A DNA stretch of 64,000 nucleotides, taken from Siphonodentalium dalli (Eukaryota > Mollusca > Scaphopoda > Gadilida > Siphonodentaliidae). The notes beneath the pieces were generated by a model. The model saw only the letters and a list, made by a program, of their open reading frames with translations, did no database searches and had not been told where the DNA came from. Shown here piece after piece: positions 32,519-44,300 of this stretch; the first letter of the stretch is position 1, and each line of letters begins with the position of its first letter. The position numbers and the translations under genes are program-made. The stretch covers positions 63,925,127 through 63,989,126 of the forward strand of contig CP136061.1 of NCBI GenBank assembly GCA_032622095.1, given 5' to 3'.

Positions 32519-33300
32519 CCTGGAATATGTTGCCGACGAGCTGTGCCTTGATGTAACAATGTTGCAATAAATCTTGATACACTGTGTTATCATAATTATT
32601 CTCCGATTATCATTGTCATAACATCTCCGAAACAGTTCCCTTTGACTGAGGTACATTAACCCCACAAGGAGCTTGAAAAATATTTAAAAAATATACCTTA
32701 CATCTACAACCTAAGGGGATGATATTAAGCGATACAGAATAGCGTGGTACAGTTGAATTTATGACTGACAGCAACTATTGTGGTTGGGTAAACGGTATTG
32801 TCACGTATATTTCTACTTACAAAAGTGATAGAAAACCTACTTACCATGTACAAGGCAGTGGAATGTCAATATAAACCTTTTGTATACTTTGAAGTGATAG
32901 AATTCTTTTCCTGGAATATGTTGCCGACGAGCTGTGCCTTGATGTAACAATGTTGCAATAAATCTTGATACACTGTGTTATCATAATTATTCTCCGATTA
33001 TCATTGTCATAACATCTCCGAAACAGTTCCCTTTGACTGAGGTACATTAACCCCACAAGGAGCTTGAAAAATATTTAAAAAATATACCTTACATCTACAA
33101 CCTAAGGGGATGATATTAAGCGATACAGAATAGCGTGGTACAGTTGAATTTATGACTGACAGCAACTATTGTGGTTGGGTAAACGGTATTGTCACGTATA
33201 TTTCTACTTACAAAAGTGATAGAAAACCTACTTACCATGTACAAGGCAGTGGAATGTCAATATAAACCTTTTGTATACTTTGAAGTGATAGAATTCTTTT
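32519..33300 (+). repeat. Exact 391-bp tandem duplication
   Basis: 32,519-32,909 and 32,910-33,300 read the same by eye at every landmark (CCTGGAATATGTTGCCGACG start, GTGATAGAATTCTTTT end). Such identity means a very recent event, or an assembly duplication. Confidence 0.93.
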
Positions 33301-34400
33301 GCGGCGAACCATTGGCATGACCTCGAATCAGGGTTGGTGATTTTTTTGATTTTTTAAAATAAATCATAAAAATCGATTTATTTGATTTAAATCAATTTTT
33401 TTGATTTTTTTTTCTAATTGGTATGAAAATATGCAATTGTGCAATGTCTTTGATAAATGAAGGTTCTAAAAGGTGTTGCTTATTATATCCAAGGCTGGAT
33501 TAATCAAAATTCTATTATCATTTATTATATTTTGTATAACTACCTGTATCGAGCACAAATATCATGGCAGAACAGATATAGTGGCAATGTACTTTAATTA
33601 TGCATACACTTAGGTCCATTGAGTTCCAATGTTGTGATATCTGGATAGGTAAACCTGTGCTTAAATATTTACTAATAAATTTAGTAAATTTTAGCTGAGA
33701 ACTGAATATATTATCAATCGCCTTTGCTCCTTGGTGACTTGAAGACATACATGTAATCACACCATATATCAAGTATGGACATTAGACAACTAGAGTAGTT
33801 TAGATGGCAGAGTATATGGTAGAATTACTTGGTTGGCATTTGCATGTATGGCAATCAGAAAAGGAAAGGAAATTTAATGCATGTAGTGCAATGAGGAGTG
33901 CTTAATCTGATTGTAGTTACAAATAACCGGAACAGGCCGTTGCTGGAGCAGTAATCACAGAACCATGCAGAATGCCTGTTTCTATAGGCTTGACAATTAC
34001 TGCACAATTTCATATCTATTATCCAATTTTGTATATTTTGAAAAAAATCATTGATTTAAATCTTGATTTTAATCAATGATTTAAATCGCTTGATTTAAAT
34101 CAGCCAACCCTGCCTCGAATCGCCATTAATCATGGGGAAACATGACCCTCTTTCTGATTGATCGATATTTATTTTATGAAAACAAGGTTAGAAAAAAAAC
34201 ATTATGTACCGGTATATTAAATATCGACCAATGAGAAAGAGGGTGTCACATTTGCTCCTGATTAGTAGCTGTAGAGATCATATCGATGGTTCGCCGCAAA
34301 GCAATTTTATAACTTCAAAATATACAAAAGGTTTTTATGGACATTCCACTGCATTTGACAGTATAAGGATATTTTTTATCACTTTTGGAAGAAGAAGAAC
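33190..34400. mobile_element. Inverted-repeat element around the hAT insertion
   Basis: AACCTTTTGTATACTTTGAAG ... TTTTGCGGCGAACCATTG on the left is inverted at 34,280-34,345 (GATGGTTCGCCGCAAAGCAA ... CAAAAGGTTTTTATGGACAT). An inner pair (GACCCTCTTTCTGATTGATC / CGACCAATGAGAAAGAGGGT) is also present. A hAT MITE later landed inside (33,329-34,112). No coding sequence. Confidence 0.7.
33329..34112. mobile_element. hAT-type MITE with 8-bp target duplication
   Basis: 784 bp with ends CAGGGTTGGTGATTT / AAATCAGCCAACCCTG and the duplication CCTCGAAT at 33321-33328 and 34113-34120. Subterminal GATTTAAATCAA repeats are present at both ends. No coding sequence. Confidence 0.93.
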
Positions 34401-34595
34401 AAGCGACAATGCCATTTACGTGGTCATAATCGGTGCAGTAAGTCAGAAATTCCACAACCCACCCACTCTGTTAATATTTCCTGGACATCCCTCCAGATGA
34501 ATAACAGACCATTCCAATGTATACTTTTATAAATGAAAGGGAAAATCCACTTAGTAAAGAAAGGCTTTTAAAAAGTTCATGTTGAAAAAACTTAC

Positions 34596-34731
34596 GATGT
34601 TTGGTATCATCTCAGCCCTTTGTTCACGGAGACTCTCCACGCAGCTGAATAAATCTATGCTTTTTTCGACCGTACCCTGGTCTATAATGTAGACTGCAGC
34701 GATAAAAATGCCGGTGGCACCTATACCATCA
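34596..34731 (-). CDS. RPTP exon 6: degenerate signature loop
   Basis: Acceptor TTTTGCAG|TGATGG and donor AACATC|GTAAGT; 136 bp, entering after two bases of a codon and leaving in phase 0. Joined to exon 5 it gives VHC|SDGIGATGIFIAAVYIIDQ and then SCVESLREQRAEMIPNI. This covers the PTP signature loop and the following helices. The invariant Arg of HCx5R is Ala here; Cys is kept across the junction. Confidence 0.9.
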
Positions 34732-36044
34732 CTGCAAAATGAAAAGTCTATCTCAGGACATCTTAAAACACATTTGTTGCAATCTTTTGCTTTGGCTAAA
34801 ATGGTTCCCTCTTCGTCTAAAGACACCCTCAATTTTGCCGAACTTCTGCACCTGATTTTAACAAACCCATCGCATGCCACTTTTTATGTTCATTCATGGG
34901 TAATTTCTATAAAGTTAAAAGCAGCAATAGGATGATTACATGGCTAAGGTATTTATAAGTCATATGTGTTGCCTGTTTAGATAAAAATTATTTGTACAAT
35001 GTTGAGTTTGATCTAATAAAAATATAATAAAAGACTTGAGTAATTCAAATATGTGTGCAACCATTGCTGGAATACACATATCACAATGTTAATTCCTTGA
35101 TATTAAATTTATCATCATCGGAAGAACTAATTTTCAGTGCAAAAATGACAAAAGTTTTATGGATGTCCATTTTGCATTGTTTAACGAAAGAATCTGTGGT
35201 TTTAGTGGAGCAGCAGACGCCAGAACAAAATCGGGGCAATCATGTCGCTGACTACCAAGATGTATTATATATATCAAAATGTTAGCAGAGATATGAGAAA
35301 TATGAAAACTGAGTTAGCCAGAAACTAAAATCTGTGGGAACTGAGATTTTAGGAAAAAAAAATGATTTCATAAATAAATCAGTGAAAACTGGCAATATGG
35401 TCTATGAATAACATTTTGCCTTACTTTTTGTTGGAAACTCACCTGAGCTGTAGACTATGGTCATGCTTACATGTTGTAATAGTTTTGATGGTTATCTCAA
35501 TGTCATAGGGTTCATTTTGGGGTAGAAAGCACATTTTTTGTGAAAAATGTGGGAATTCTGGAATCCACCAAAACATAATATACGTCATTAATGGATGCAA
35601 TTTTTAGCAATATCTAGCTATAATTATGCTTTTGATGTTATTAATCCATAAAATGTGTCAAAGGTTTGGATTATGGGGATTTCGGGTGGAAATTGGGATT
35701 ATAATAGAAAATCATGATTTTTGCATATAAAACCAGTGAAAAGCAGGCATTTAAGTCCCGAAAAAAAAAAATCTAAGTGTTTATGCACGGTCAGGATCAG
35801 CCACCACCAAGATGTATTATATAACAAAATGTTCGGCTGTATATGGGAATAAAGTCTGGAAAAAAAAGTTTATGCGAGCTGGGATTATTTTGAGGGAAAT
35901 CACTTTGTCGTAAATAAAATCAGTGAAAACTGGAATCCAGCCATAGGAATGCCAGTTCACCCGATTTGTGGTCGGTGTTTCAATTAGACAACAATATGGT
36001 CATTCTCTCATTTCGTGTGAGTTATGGGGGTGAATAGATGTTTA
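34732..36044. repeat. Intronic sequence with a diverged direct repeat
   Basis: ACCAAGATGTATTATATA...CAAAATGTT and ATAAATCAGTGAAAACTGG occur in the same order at about 35,250-35,395 and 35,800-35,930. No exon was recognised. Confidence 0.5.
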
Positions 36045-36482
36045 AAGATGCATAATCAAATTAGCTCCCCTCAATTACTATTAATTTGGATTCTGGGTAA
36101 AAAATATTTGATTTGAGTCGAGGAACCCAACTATCAAAGCTCAGAGTTAATAGATATCGATTTTTGAAATCTATTATTTTTCACCATCGAGACTTATTAG
36201 TGGCCCAGTAAAAAGTCGATAAACCGATGGTCTCGGAACAAATTGCGGATGAAGCTGGATAACTCTAAAATCAAGAGGCTTTGTGTTGATAATAAGGCAA
36301 TTTTTTTTTCGACCAACATGTTGATAAACAACACATTTTCGGCAATTTTGTACTATAGTTGACAGTGGTTAGCATTATTTTTGGGCAAATTAATCAATTT
36401 TGATAACTGAAGCGGCATTTCTAGAAATGTTGTTGTTGGAATCTGATTATATGGGGACGATCAAATCGGATTGAGTACCTTT
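36045..36482. mobile_element. MITE family C, diverged copy
   Basis: The left part carries GATTTGAGTCGAGGAACCCA and AAGCTCAGAGTTAATAGATA; the right end is GGATTGAGTACCT followed by TTAA. The left TTAA (36,046) is plausible. It is more eroded than the copy at 23,526. Confidence 0.75.
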
Positions 36483-36589
36483 AAGTGTTCAATTTGGTCT
36501 AAAACACATTTTATGTATGAAAAATAAGTGAATTATGGAATCCCACTTTTGATTTCATGAACATAAATCCAACTGAATGCTAGTCTTTG

Positions 36590-37025
36590 TAAACACCAGA
36601 CAAGATGGCGTCCAACATGGCCCGCAGTTCTTTAAAAGGGACACTAAGTCCAACATGGCCCGCATTTTTTTAAAGTGGCACTAATATGTTTGATGCAAAA
36701 TACAGTGAGACAAAAATATGGCCATGGTTTTTTAAAAGGGGCACTAAGTCAGTTTGATGCAAATTATAGTGAGACAAACTTGTCAAATATACACAAATGT
36801 ATATATTTTATGGAGCTAAGATATAATACGACCCTTTTAGGGCAAAATTGGAACTCTGTCCAAGACGGCTGCCTATAAAATGGCAGCCGGAAGTGAAAAT
36901 TTTTATGTTTTCTCACTAATATCTTCTAGATCAGTTTCTGCTGTTTGCAACTGGTTGAGATTTGTGACTTTATTTTGTATTTTTCATGTTAACTGATCAT
37001 TGGAGCAATGAAATATGCCAATCAT
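36590..37025 (+). repeat. Single-copy relative of the palindrome arm
   Basis: From about 36,795 the sequence (TATATTTTATGGAGCTAAG, ATCTTCTAGATCAGTTTCTG, GTTAACTGATCATTGGAGCA) matches the arm of the 41.3-45.6 kb palindrome at 41,500-41,720. The upstream part has three short direct repeats ending ACTAAGTC with ACATGGCCCGCA. Confidence 0.8.
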
Positions 37026-37956
37026 GACGGCTGCATTGTGGCTGCTTGTTCTGACCACAAAACTATTATTAACAAGTTTCGATACAATTCTCAGTTGGCC
37101 GATATCTATAGCATGTAGAATTGACACCGTAAATTATTCTGACTATTCCCACCATGTGCATCTCCATAGCAATACCATAGTAACACATTCGTGTTCCTGA
37201 ACTGGGCTATTGTCTCGGAATTTGATATTGTATATTGGCAACATGTATCTGGATAAAAATCAGATTTTCCATGTGATAACAAACTGGGGCCCAGTTAAGG
37301 GTATTCTAATTGTGCCGGCCAAAATGTAATTCCCATTCAGACTCAGGAAGCCATATCCCGGTAGTGTTCGCACAATCCCAGTCAAAGTATTCAACATTTT
37401 GGGAAGAATGGGTGTTTTATTTGCCAAAATTTCTGTGTACGTGAACATTTAGTGGAATAATCTCAATGATATTTTTCCTTCTCACCCATCCCAACAAACA
37501 TCTACAAATTACAGTCAACATTTTTGAGTGATCCAAGCCATCCCAGAGCTTCCAGAGTGACTTGGTGTGCTCATTATCATAGTGTACAATATTGTTAGAA
37601 TTTCACACTTTCCATGCCCCTTTCTTGTTCAGCTTACAATCCAATCAATGTCAATTTCTTGGCAAGTTTTAGCTCAAGTTCACTTTGGACCCACAGAAAG
37701 ACAGATTCAAGAAATATATTGTTCACAGATTGGTGCAATTTCAATGGTTGAGGGGAGCAAATCGCTCTATATCAGCAACAAAGTTAGAAATGATGATTTT
37801 AATTAATAGTGGTGAAATCCATAAGCTACTGCCTATATAGGAGAGAGATTTTGGAAAATAAATTATGTATGGCATGAAATGGTAATGTGTTAATTATCTC
37901 TGTATATTCTGAGGTTATAATTTCTGAATGCATAAGCAAATTTGAGTTAGCATTAA
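37026..37956. other. Unassigned intronic sequence
   Basis: No exon was recognised. A diverged relative of the 15.8-kb repeat fragment lies at 37,620-37,745. Confidence 0.4.
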
Positions 37957-38507
37957 AGGGGTACTGTACCCAAGATGTTGTTGTTGGTTTCTATAATCCC
38001 CGAGTCGGAGAATAAGGTAACAACTTTTCCATTTTTTGAAAGTCTGTTGAGTACGAAGTATTGTTACGGATGGCAAATTTTTGTACAGTTTTCAACCAAA
38101 TGAATCAAATAAACATTATATTATATGCTTAGTAGTCCCATATACTCATTTAAGTTAGTGTATGGTCACTAGTCAATGAGTGGCTTGGGTTTTCTCCCTG
38201 TATAAGCATAATGTTTCAAACGATCGTGTGTGCAATTGTTTTATTAATCCAGTATCCCTCAATTATAATTTGATTACGTTTTGTACACGGAAATTCCAAT
38301 TTTAAGAGACGCCATTTTATGGCTGGAGCCATAAAATCAATTTATATTAAATTATTAACTTTTAAATTATTAAATTTTAAGATAACCTATTAACCTGAGC
38401 GTTTACAGAATACATCTTCGACTCAAATTACTTATATTTCTATATAGTATCGATAATAGATCGTTGTTATCACCGGGAATTAATTGAAAATGGCGTACAG
38501 TACCCCT
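37957..38507. mobile_element. TTAA-flanked MITE, family A copy 2
   Basis: 551 bp with the same AGGGGTACTGTACCC ends as 7,816-8,407 and TTAA on both sides (37953-37956, 38508-38511). It differs mainly by a ~41-bp internal deletion near 38,075. The flanks are unrelated to those of copy 1, which confirms TTAA as the target. Confidence 0.94.
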
Positions 38508-39368
38508 TTAACATACAGCATTACCAAAATAGTTTTTGAGATAATCTACAGCAGAATGTTTACCAAAAACTTAAAACGAACTGTCAGAATTGAGCATGCT
38601 TTGAATTTGTAATTCAAGTTGAATATATGTTGCTGAATCATGCATTCTGATTGGCTGAAAGCTGCTAACAATTTTGATTAACCAGCATAGGCTGCTGACC
38701 ATACAAATTTTGAATCGAGAATGGTGTGATTGACAACATGCACAACATGCTGCCAGGAGTCCTGTAATCAAGTCAACTGGAACTTTATTTACTATATATT
38801 GATACAGGAAATTGTTCTGGTACTGTTACGGGTAACCACATGGAACATTCCCACAGATTTTATAACCGAACAAAATGATCTCACTTCATAGCATGTAATG
38901 TCTATAAAAAGTTCTTTACATGCAGTTTCTTTTAAATTTGTTGGGTGATTTAATTAAAATGGAGATAAACGTGAATTTGAGCATGAAAATAGTTTGTGAA
39001 CATGCTGGATAAACTGTTTTCATGCTTGAATTCCCGACTATCCAACTCACCAGAGTATGTTTATCTCCTGGATTTAGTACTTTTAACTATGGATCCATCT
39101 TTCCATGCATTTGGTGTATAATAAATCTTTACTCACATTTCTCTAAATTTATATCCATATTATTGTCAAAGCTAATATGACTCAAAGTATAGTATACATT
39201 TACTGAGAAGTGAATGGGAGGATCCATTTAGCAATCACAAGTTTGGGTAGGGACATGCATAAGTTAATTGAAGCAAGTATAAAGTAGCTACGGTATATTC
39301 CGCAATGTTTGAAAAATATTAGCTTGACTAGCATTAGTATCTAAGATAAAATCAAGATCTGTGTGAAC
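38508..39368. other. Unassigned intronic sequence
   Basis: No exon, RNA gene or repeat was recognised. Confidence 0.4.
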
Positions 39369-39514
39369 CTGCAGTGAACCAACACACGACCATCAAGATG
39401 CTGGTAACTTCTGGCTTCAGATAATAGCAGAAGAAAATCGTGTGGATCGGTCAATTCTGTGACATTGGCGTCGGACAAATACTGGAGATGGGTAACTTCC
39501 TTACTACTATCATC
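39369..39514 (-). CDS. RPTP exon 5: former WPD-loop region and VHC strand
   Basis: Acceptor CTTTCCACAG|GATGAT; 146 bp from phase 0, leaving two bases. It reads SSKEVTHLQYLSDANV then DPHDFLLLLSEA and ends in VLVHC plus AG. The VTHxQY strand is canonical, but the WPD motif that supplies the catalytic Asp is replaced by LSDAN. The donor is CTGCAG|GTTCAC, weaker than the others but the only one that keeps the phase. Confidence 0.88.
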
Positions 39515-39659
39515 CTGTGGAAAGAGTTTGTTCAATAAAGAAGTATCAATGACATTAATCGTCAATTTGAAAGGAATTAAGGTGCCCTTATAAAAAGAAC
39601 TTCAAGCACATATTAACTCCAACAAATATAAAACAAATCCTAACAAAACTCATAATTTT

Positions 39660-40206
39660 CTCAGGAAAATCCTACCCTATCAACCAGTGACTAAACTTGA
39701 AGAAGCTATATGATATACCGACCATAATAGGGGTGAGCTGCTTAAATAAATTGTGCTAGTATACAAGATAACACATGATGTGATGAAGTCCTGATAACCA
39801 AATTTGTCCCCACATCCGGTTGTAACTATCTGACTGGCGAAAAACGCCATGTTCAAATCAACAATTCCCCCATCACCCTTGACAGCTGGATTTAAAACGA
39901 TATGTCGGAGATGAGATATATGCCATTTAACAGATTTGAGTAACATGCTCATCTGCTGATAAATCATCGTCCATGAGATATCCAAAATTGCGGACCACAT
40001 TATTGTTGTTTTACAAATTTTGACAATTGGCGGTCTGAATCAACATATAAAATTTCTGTTTCATCAGAGATCAATTTAAGAAAGTTTTGTGACATCCAGA
40101 GTTTAATGTCGGAAACACATTTTTGAATAACATCTTGGGCGGGACGATGAACATTGGGTTGAAAGTGGATATAAAGTTGAATATGACCTAAACCAAAAAC
40201 TTCCAC
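39660..40206 (-). pseudogene. CR1-like LINE reverse transcriptase fragment
   Basis: Two offset frames (40,206-40,000 and 40,000-39,680) give IQLYIHFQP, then CVSDIKLWMSQNFLKL, then a KSVKWHISHLRHI stretch. These match the segment following the YADD box of CR1-type reverse transcriptases. The YADD box itself is degraded (FGLGHIQLY) and the frame is broken, so it is a dead fragment. Confidence 0.75.
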
Positions 40207-40407
40207 TCGATAAAATCATTAAAAAGGTGGCTTTATTTGACTCGTCGCTGAACTTGAATGCTAGACCAGCGCAAATGTCCTGCCTTTTTTATTTTCTATT
40301 TGCCAGATAGTTTTTGATGTGTGGCAATAGAAGGTGAAGAACCATGTTTTGGACTCTTATTTGGAAAGTCTATTGGCAGTGAATCTTAGGACACGGGACA
40401 ATATAAA

Positions 40408-41230
40408 TAGGGTTCGCGCTGGCCCAAAATGTCCAGGTGCCAACAATGTTGCCATTTGCATTATTTTTAGAGCCACTCTATACTTTATACATATTTAATT
40501 ACCATTCTTAGTAACAATAACACTTTGTCAAAATTAATATCGAAGATTTTCGGACGATCAGAGTAAACCCGAGAAGTTTTGGCGAACTTGCAACTTTTTG
40601 TGGCGTTCTCGTGAAATTGGACACTAGTATGTTGCTCGGTTTAGGTGGTGTAGCACACGTCGATGTTAAGTCAACAACTGTGTTTGGACTATCGGTATTA
40701 TCTGAATGTTCGAAGAAATCAGTAACTTTCTTCATTTTAGGAGGATGTTGCGTGTCTGATGCATTGTTGCTAAAATCTAACTTGCGCTTACGATTCATAT
40801 TTGTTGTATGTCACAGTTTGTGAAAACTCAGCTACGAATAACATATTTATGGTAATTTATCTAACACCTATTATCAATACACAGCTTCCTAACGATGTAG
40901 ACTCAAGGAAGCCCTTTGTTTGGCTAATGTTTGTCAAATTAGTCAATAGCCGTGCTTAGTGTTATTATCGAGCAGAAATTCGAAACCCTTTCACCACAGC
41001 GATAAAATAAGTCGATCTGGCATAAGCCGCGAATCTATTATAAGCTTTTATCAATGTGTGTTTTGTTTCCGACCGATTGACTGTAAGCTTTATTATATGC
41101 CCGATGGGTACAAATTGCCAAATGCCAAAAAGCTAGGTGCCACTTTTTGTAGCCAATCGGGATTTTTTTGGAGCCATTTCATTTATTTTATAGCAATTTG
41201 CTAATTTGGCAATAACCAGCGCGAACCCTG
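40408..41230 (-). mobile_element. hAT element with internal deletion
   Basis: 823 bp with ends TAGGGTTCGCGCTGG / CCAGCGCGAACCCTG (first base differs) and a perfect 8-bp duplication AATATAAA (40400-40407, 41231-41238). It retains the start of a transposase-like ORF on the minus strand but not the catalytic domain. Confidence 0.94.
40508..40798 (-). pseudogene. N-terminal remnant of a hAT transposase
   Basis: The ORF starts MNRKRKLDFSNNASD at 40798, with a basic start and a KKVTDFF segment. That layout is common at the N-terminus of the zinc-finger hAT group (TTF/ZMYM-like proteins). It ends after 96 codons in AT-rich sequence, so the rest is deleted. Confidence 0.6.
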
Positions 41231-41308
41231 AATATAAATGCTTCCATTACCCTTCTCTTGCCCTCTACTATTCACAGGTTGAAAGCACAGAATAGTCCGG
41301 CCGCCAGG

Positions 41309-44300
41309 AAGTTTTTTTCTCTGCGGATTTTGTAAATTCAGGTATCCGACATCAAGATTTTATCGGCTGGCCATCTGTCAGCCTTGAGCAATTTTTTTTA
41401 TAGCGCCCTAAAAAGTATACCCCCCCCCAATTTTGTTCACTGACGTAAAACCAGTTACTTGGAATTTATTGCAAACTCACATGACTAATCTAGTAAAATA
41501 TATATATTTTCATGAAGCTAAGGTATAATGACACTATTTTGGCCCAAAATTGAAACTCACCATCCAAGATGGCCACCAAAATGGCCGCCGGAAGTTGAAA
41601 ATATATCATTTTTTCACAATTATCTTCTAGATCAGTTCATGATGTTTGGAACTGTTTGAGTAATATGACTTTATTTTGTATTTTTTATATTAACTGATCA
41701 TTGGAGCAATTATATATGCCATTATTGGGGTCATATCCGCTTGTGATCCCTCAAAAATTCGATTTTACAGAAAGCGGTATAAAATTTCACAAAAAATCAC
41801 AACTGGGATTCTAGTCATATTTCAACAAGACATGAACAGAAGGCATACCATTACCTATGAATATTCCAACTCACTGGAACCAAAATTCTTACTTTGGCTC
41901 AAAATGGCTGCCAAAATGGCCACCAAAATATGGAAAATGGTAAATATTGCCCTAGGGTGTCCCGCAATCGCTTACATGTTGTGGTTGATGTACAAAATTG
42001 GCTATTCTGCCTTCTATACATTGAATACTAACATGTCTGCTGCACCATGGTTAATTGTTACTGTTATCGCCACTGACATCACCAAAAATATTGGACTTTT
42101 CTCTCAAAAACTTGACATAAATATCGGCAAAAATTAACTTTTTAGGTTTGGATCATTTTTTCTAGTAATATGTAACTATCTTTAGATTGAAAGGTGTTTA
42201 TTGTATTGGTCTATCTTAAATGTGTCACACTACGGTGTTTATAGACCAAATTGCTCAAATTGGCTTCCAAAATGGCAATCAAATTGGTAAAAGTTATTTT
42301 TTAACATATATCATTATAACATTATATATATAACATTATTATCTGCGTTATCCGAAAATGTAGCAAATTGTGACTCACTTGGTTATTATACGTGTTAGGT
42401 AATTAACTGACAACTAAATGTTCTATTATGGTTGTCCCAGTTCCGAATGGGGCATGACAAATTCATTTTAAAGTATGGAAATTTGCGGAGAACCTCTTTT
42501 GTGATTCTGACCATATTATTGAAAGGAAATGGGCAGAACTTTGAGACGGAACTGAGATGAACCATAATATGTGGCTCTTCTGGTCCATTGTGATAAACCA
42601 ATATCAACTGGATACAGGATGGTTGCCAAGATGGTAGCCAGAGAGTTACTCCATGTGAGGTGAATAGGTATACATGGAGTAAATGTATGTCATGAATGAT
42701 GCGAATATTTATACAATGAGTGACTATATGGTTATGAGTGTGTTGTCCATAGTGAGATGTATGGTTATACAGGGAGAGGTCATGGTCATGTGTGGGGTGA
42801 ATCGGTATGAATGGTGTGACTGTATGGTGTATGGTTGTGTGTATCATGTACGGGTGCACTGTGCCTGTATGTACATTGATGTGGAGTACGGATGTAGCTA
42901 CATGGTCACCTATGTATTGATTATAAATATATGGAGTGACTGTAAGGTCATGGGTGGGATGTACATGTGTTTCTGTATGCTCACGAATGGGGTGTGTGGA
43001 TAAATAGTGAGTGATTTTATGGTCAGGGGTAATGTGTATGGTATACATATTCACCTCACCATTGGCCATATCACTCACTGTATCCTTATTTGTCACACCA
43101 TAGCCGAATAGCCACGAAAGATATACCAATACACCCCAGCCATGTCAGTATAGTCACTCCATGTGAGCATATGCACATCATCCGTGGCCATATAGCCACT
43201 CGCTATATACACATACACCTCGACCATGACCATATAGCAACACGATTGTATATCCGCATAACCTACACATGACCATACCGCCACGAGTTGCCAAGCAGGA
43301 ACACCAGGTATACTCACACACCTGACAATTTAGTCACTTCCTGCATATATATTCATTACATTGATGATCATACAGTCACTCCTTGTATACCTACTCATCA
43401 CACCATTGACCATACAGTCACTACCTGTATACATATTCCACACACAGTCATATAACCACTCGATATATACATATGAAGCTCACCCTAGACCATAGAGTCA
43501 CTCCAGATATACATATGCACCTCACCACTGGCCATTCAGTCCTTCCAGATATACAAAATCCCGCACACACGACCACTCATACCATCCATACTTGCATATA
43601 CACCTCACACATGACAATTCAGCAATGCACTGTATAATCATACACGCCATCCATGATCATACAGCTAATCCCTACACACCCACCAATGATAATACATCCA
43701 CGATATATATACATATACATCCCATCCATTACTACAAGGACACTTCCTATATACCCACACGATAATGTCCACCCAGCTTACTCCAGGTTTGCATATAGAC
43801 TTCAATCATGACAGTACAGTCATTCCATGTATACCACACATTACCCGTAACCATAAAATCACTCACTATTTATTCACACACCCTATCCAAGATCATACAT
43901 AAAACACATGTACATCCCACCCATGACCTTACAGTCACTCCATATATACATAATCAATACATAGATGACCATGTAGCTATATCCATACACCACACCAATG
44001 TCCATACAGGCACACCGGATGCACCCGTACGGGATAGACACAACCATACACCATACAGTGACTCCATGCATACCGATACACCCCACACCTGACCATGACC
44101 TCTCCCTGTATACCTATAAATATCACTATGGACAACACAAGCATAACCATATAGTCACTCATTGTATACATATTCACATCATTCATGACATACACTAACT
44201 CCATGTATACCTATTCACCTCACCTCTGATCATAGAGTAACTCCATGTCTACCATCTTGGCATCAATCCTGCATCCAGTTGATATTGGTTTATCATAATT

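Larger units (their letters stand above)
24958..34595 (-). other. RPTP intron 6 (9.6 kb)
   Basis: Starts GTAAGT at 34595 and ends TTTGCAG at 24958. It contains the nested MITE pair, the LINE in the 29-bp minisatellite, the 391-bp duplication and a hAT, all listed separately. Confidence 0.8.

Noticed and set aside
42395-43129. 244-codon minus-strand ORF rich in His, Thr and Tyr
   Set aside because: It covers the degenerate ~55-bp repeats of the palindrome, and the matching region in the other arm is also open in the opposite sense; repeat by-product.
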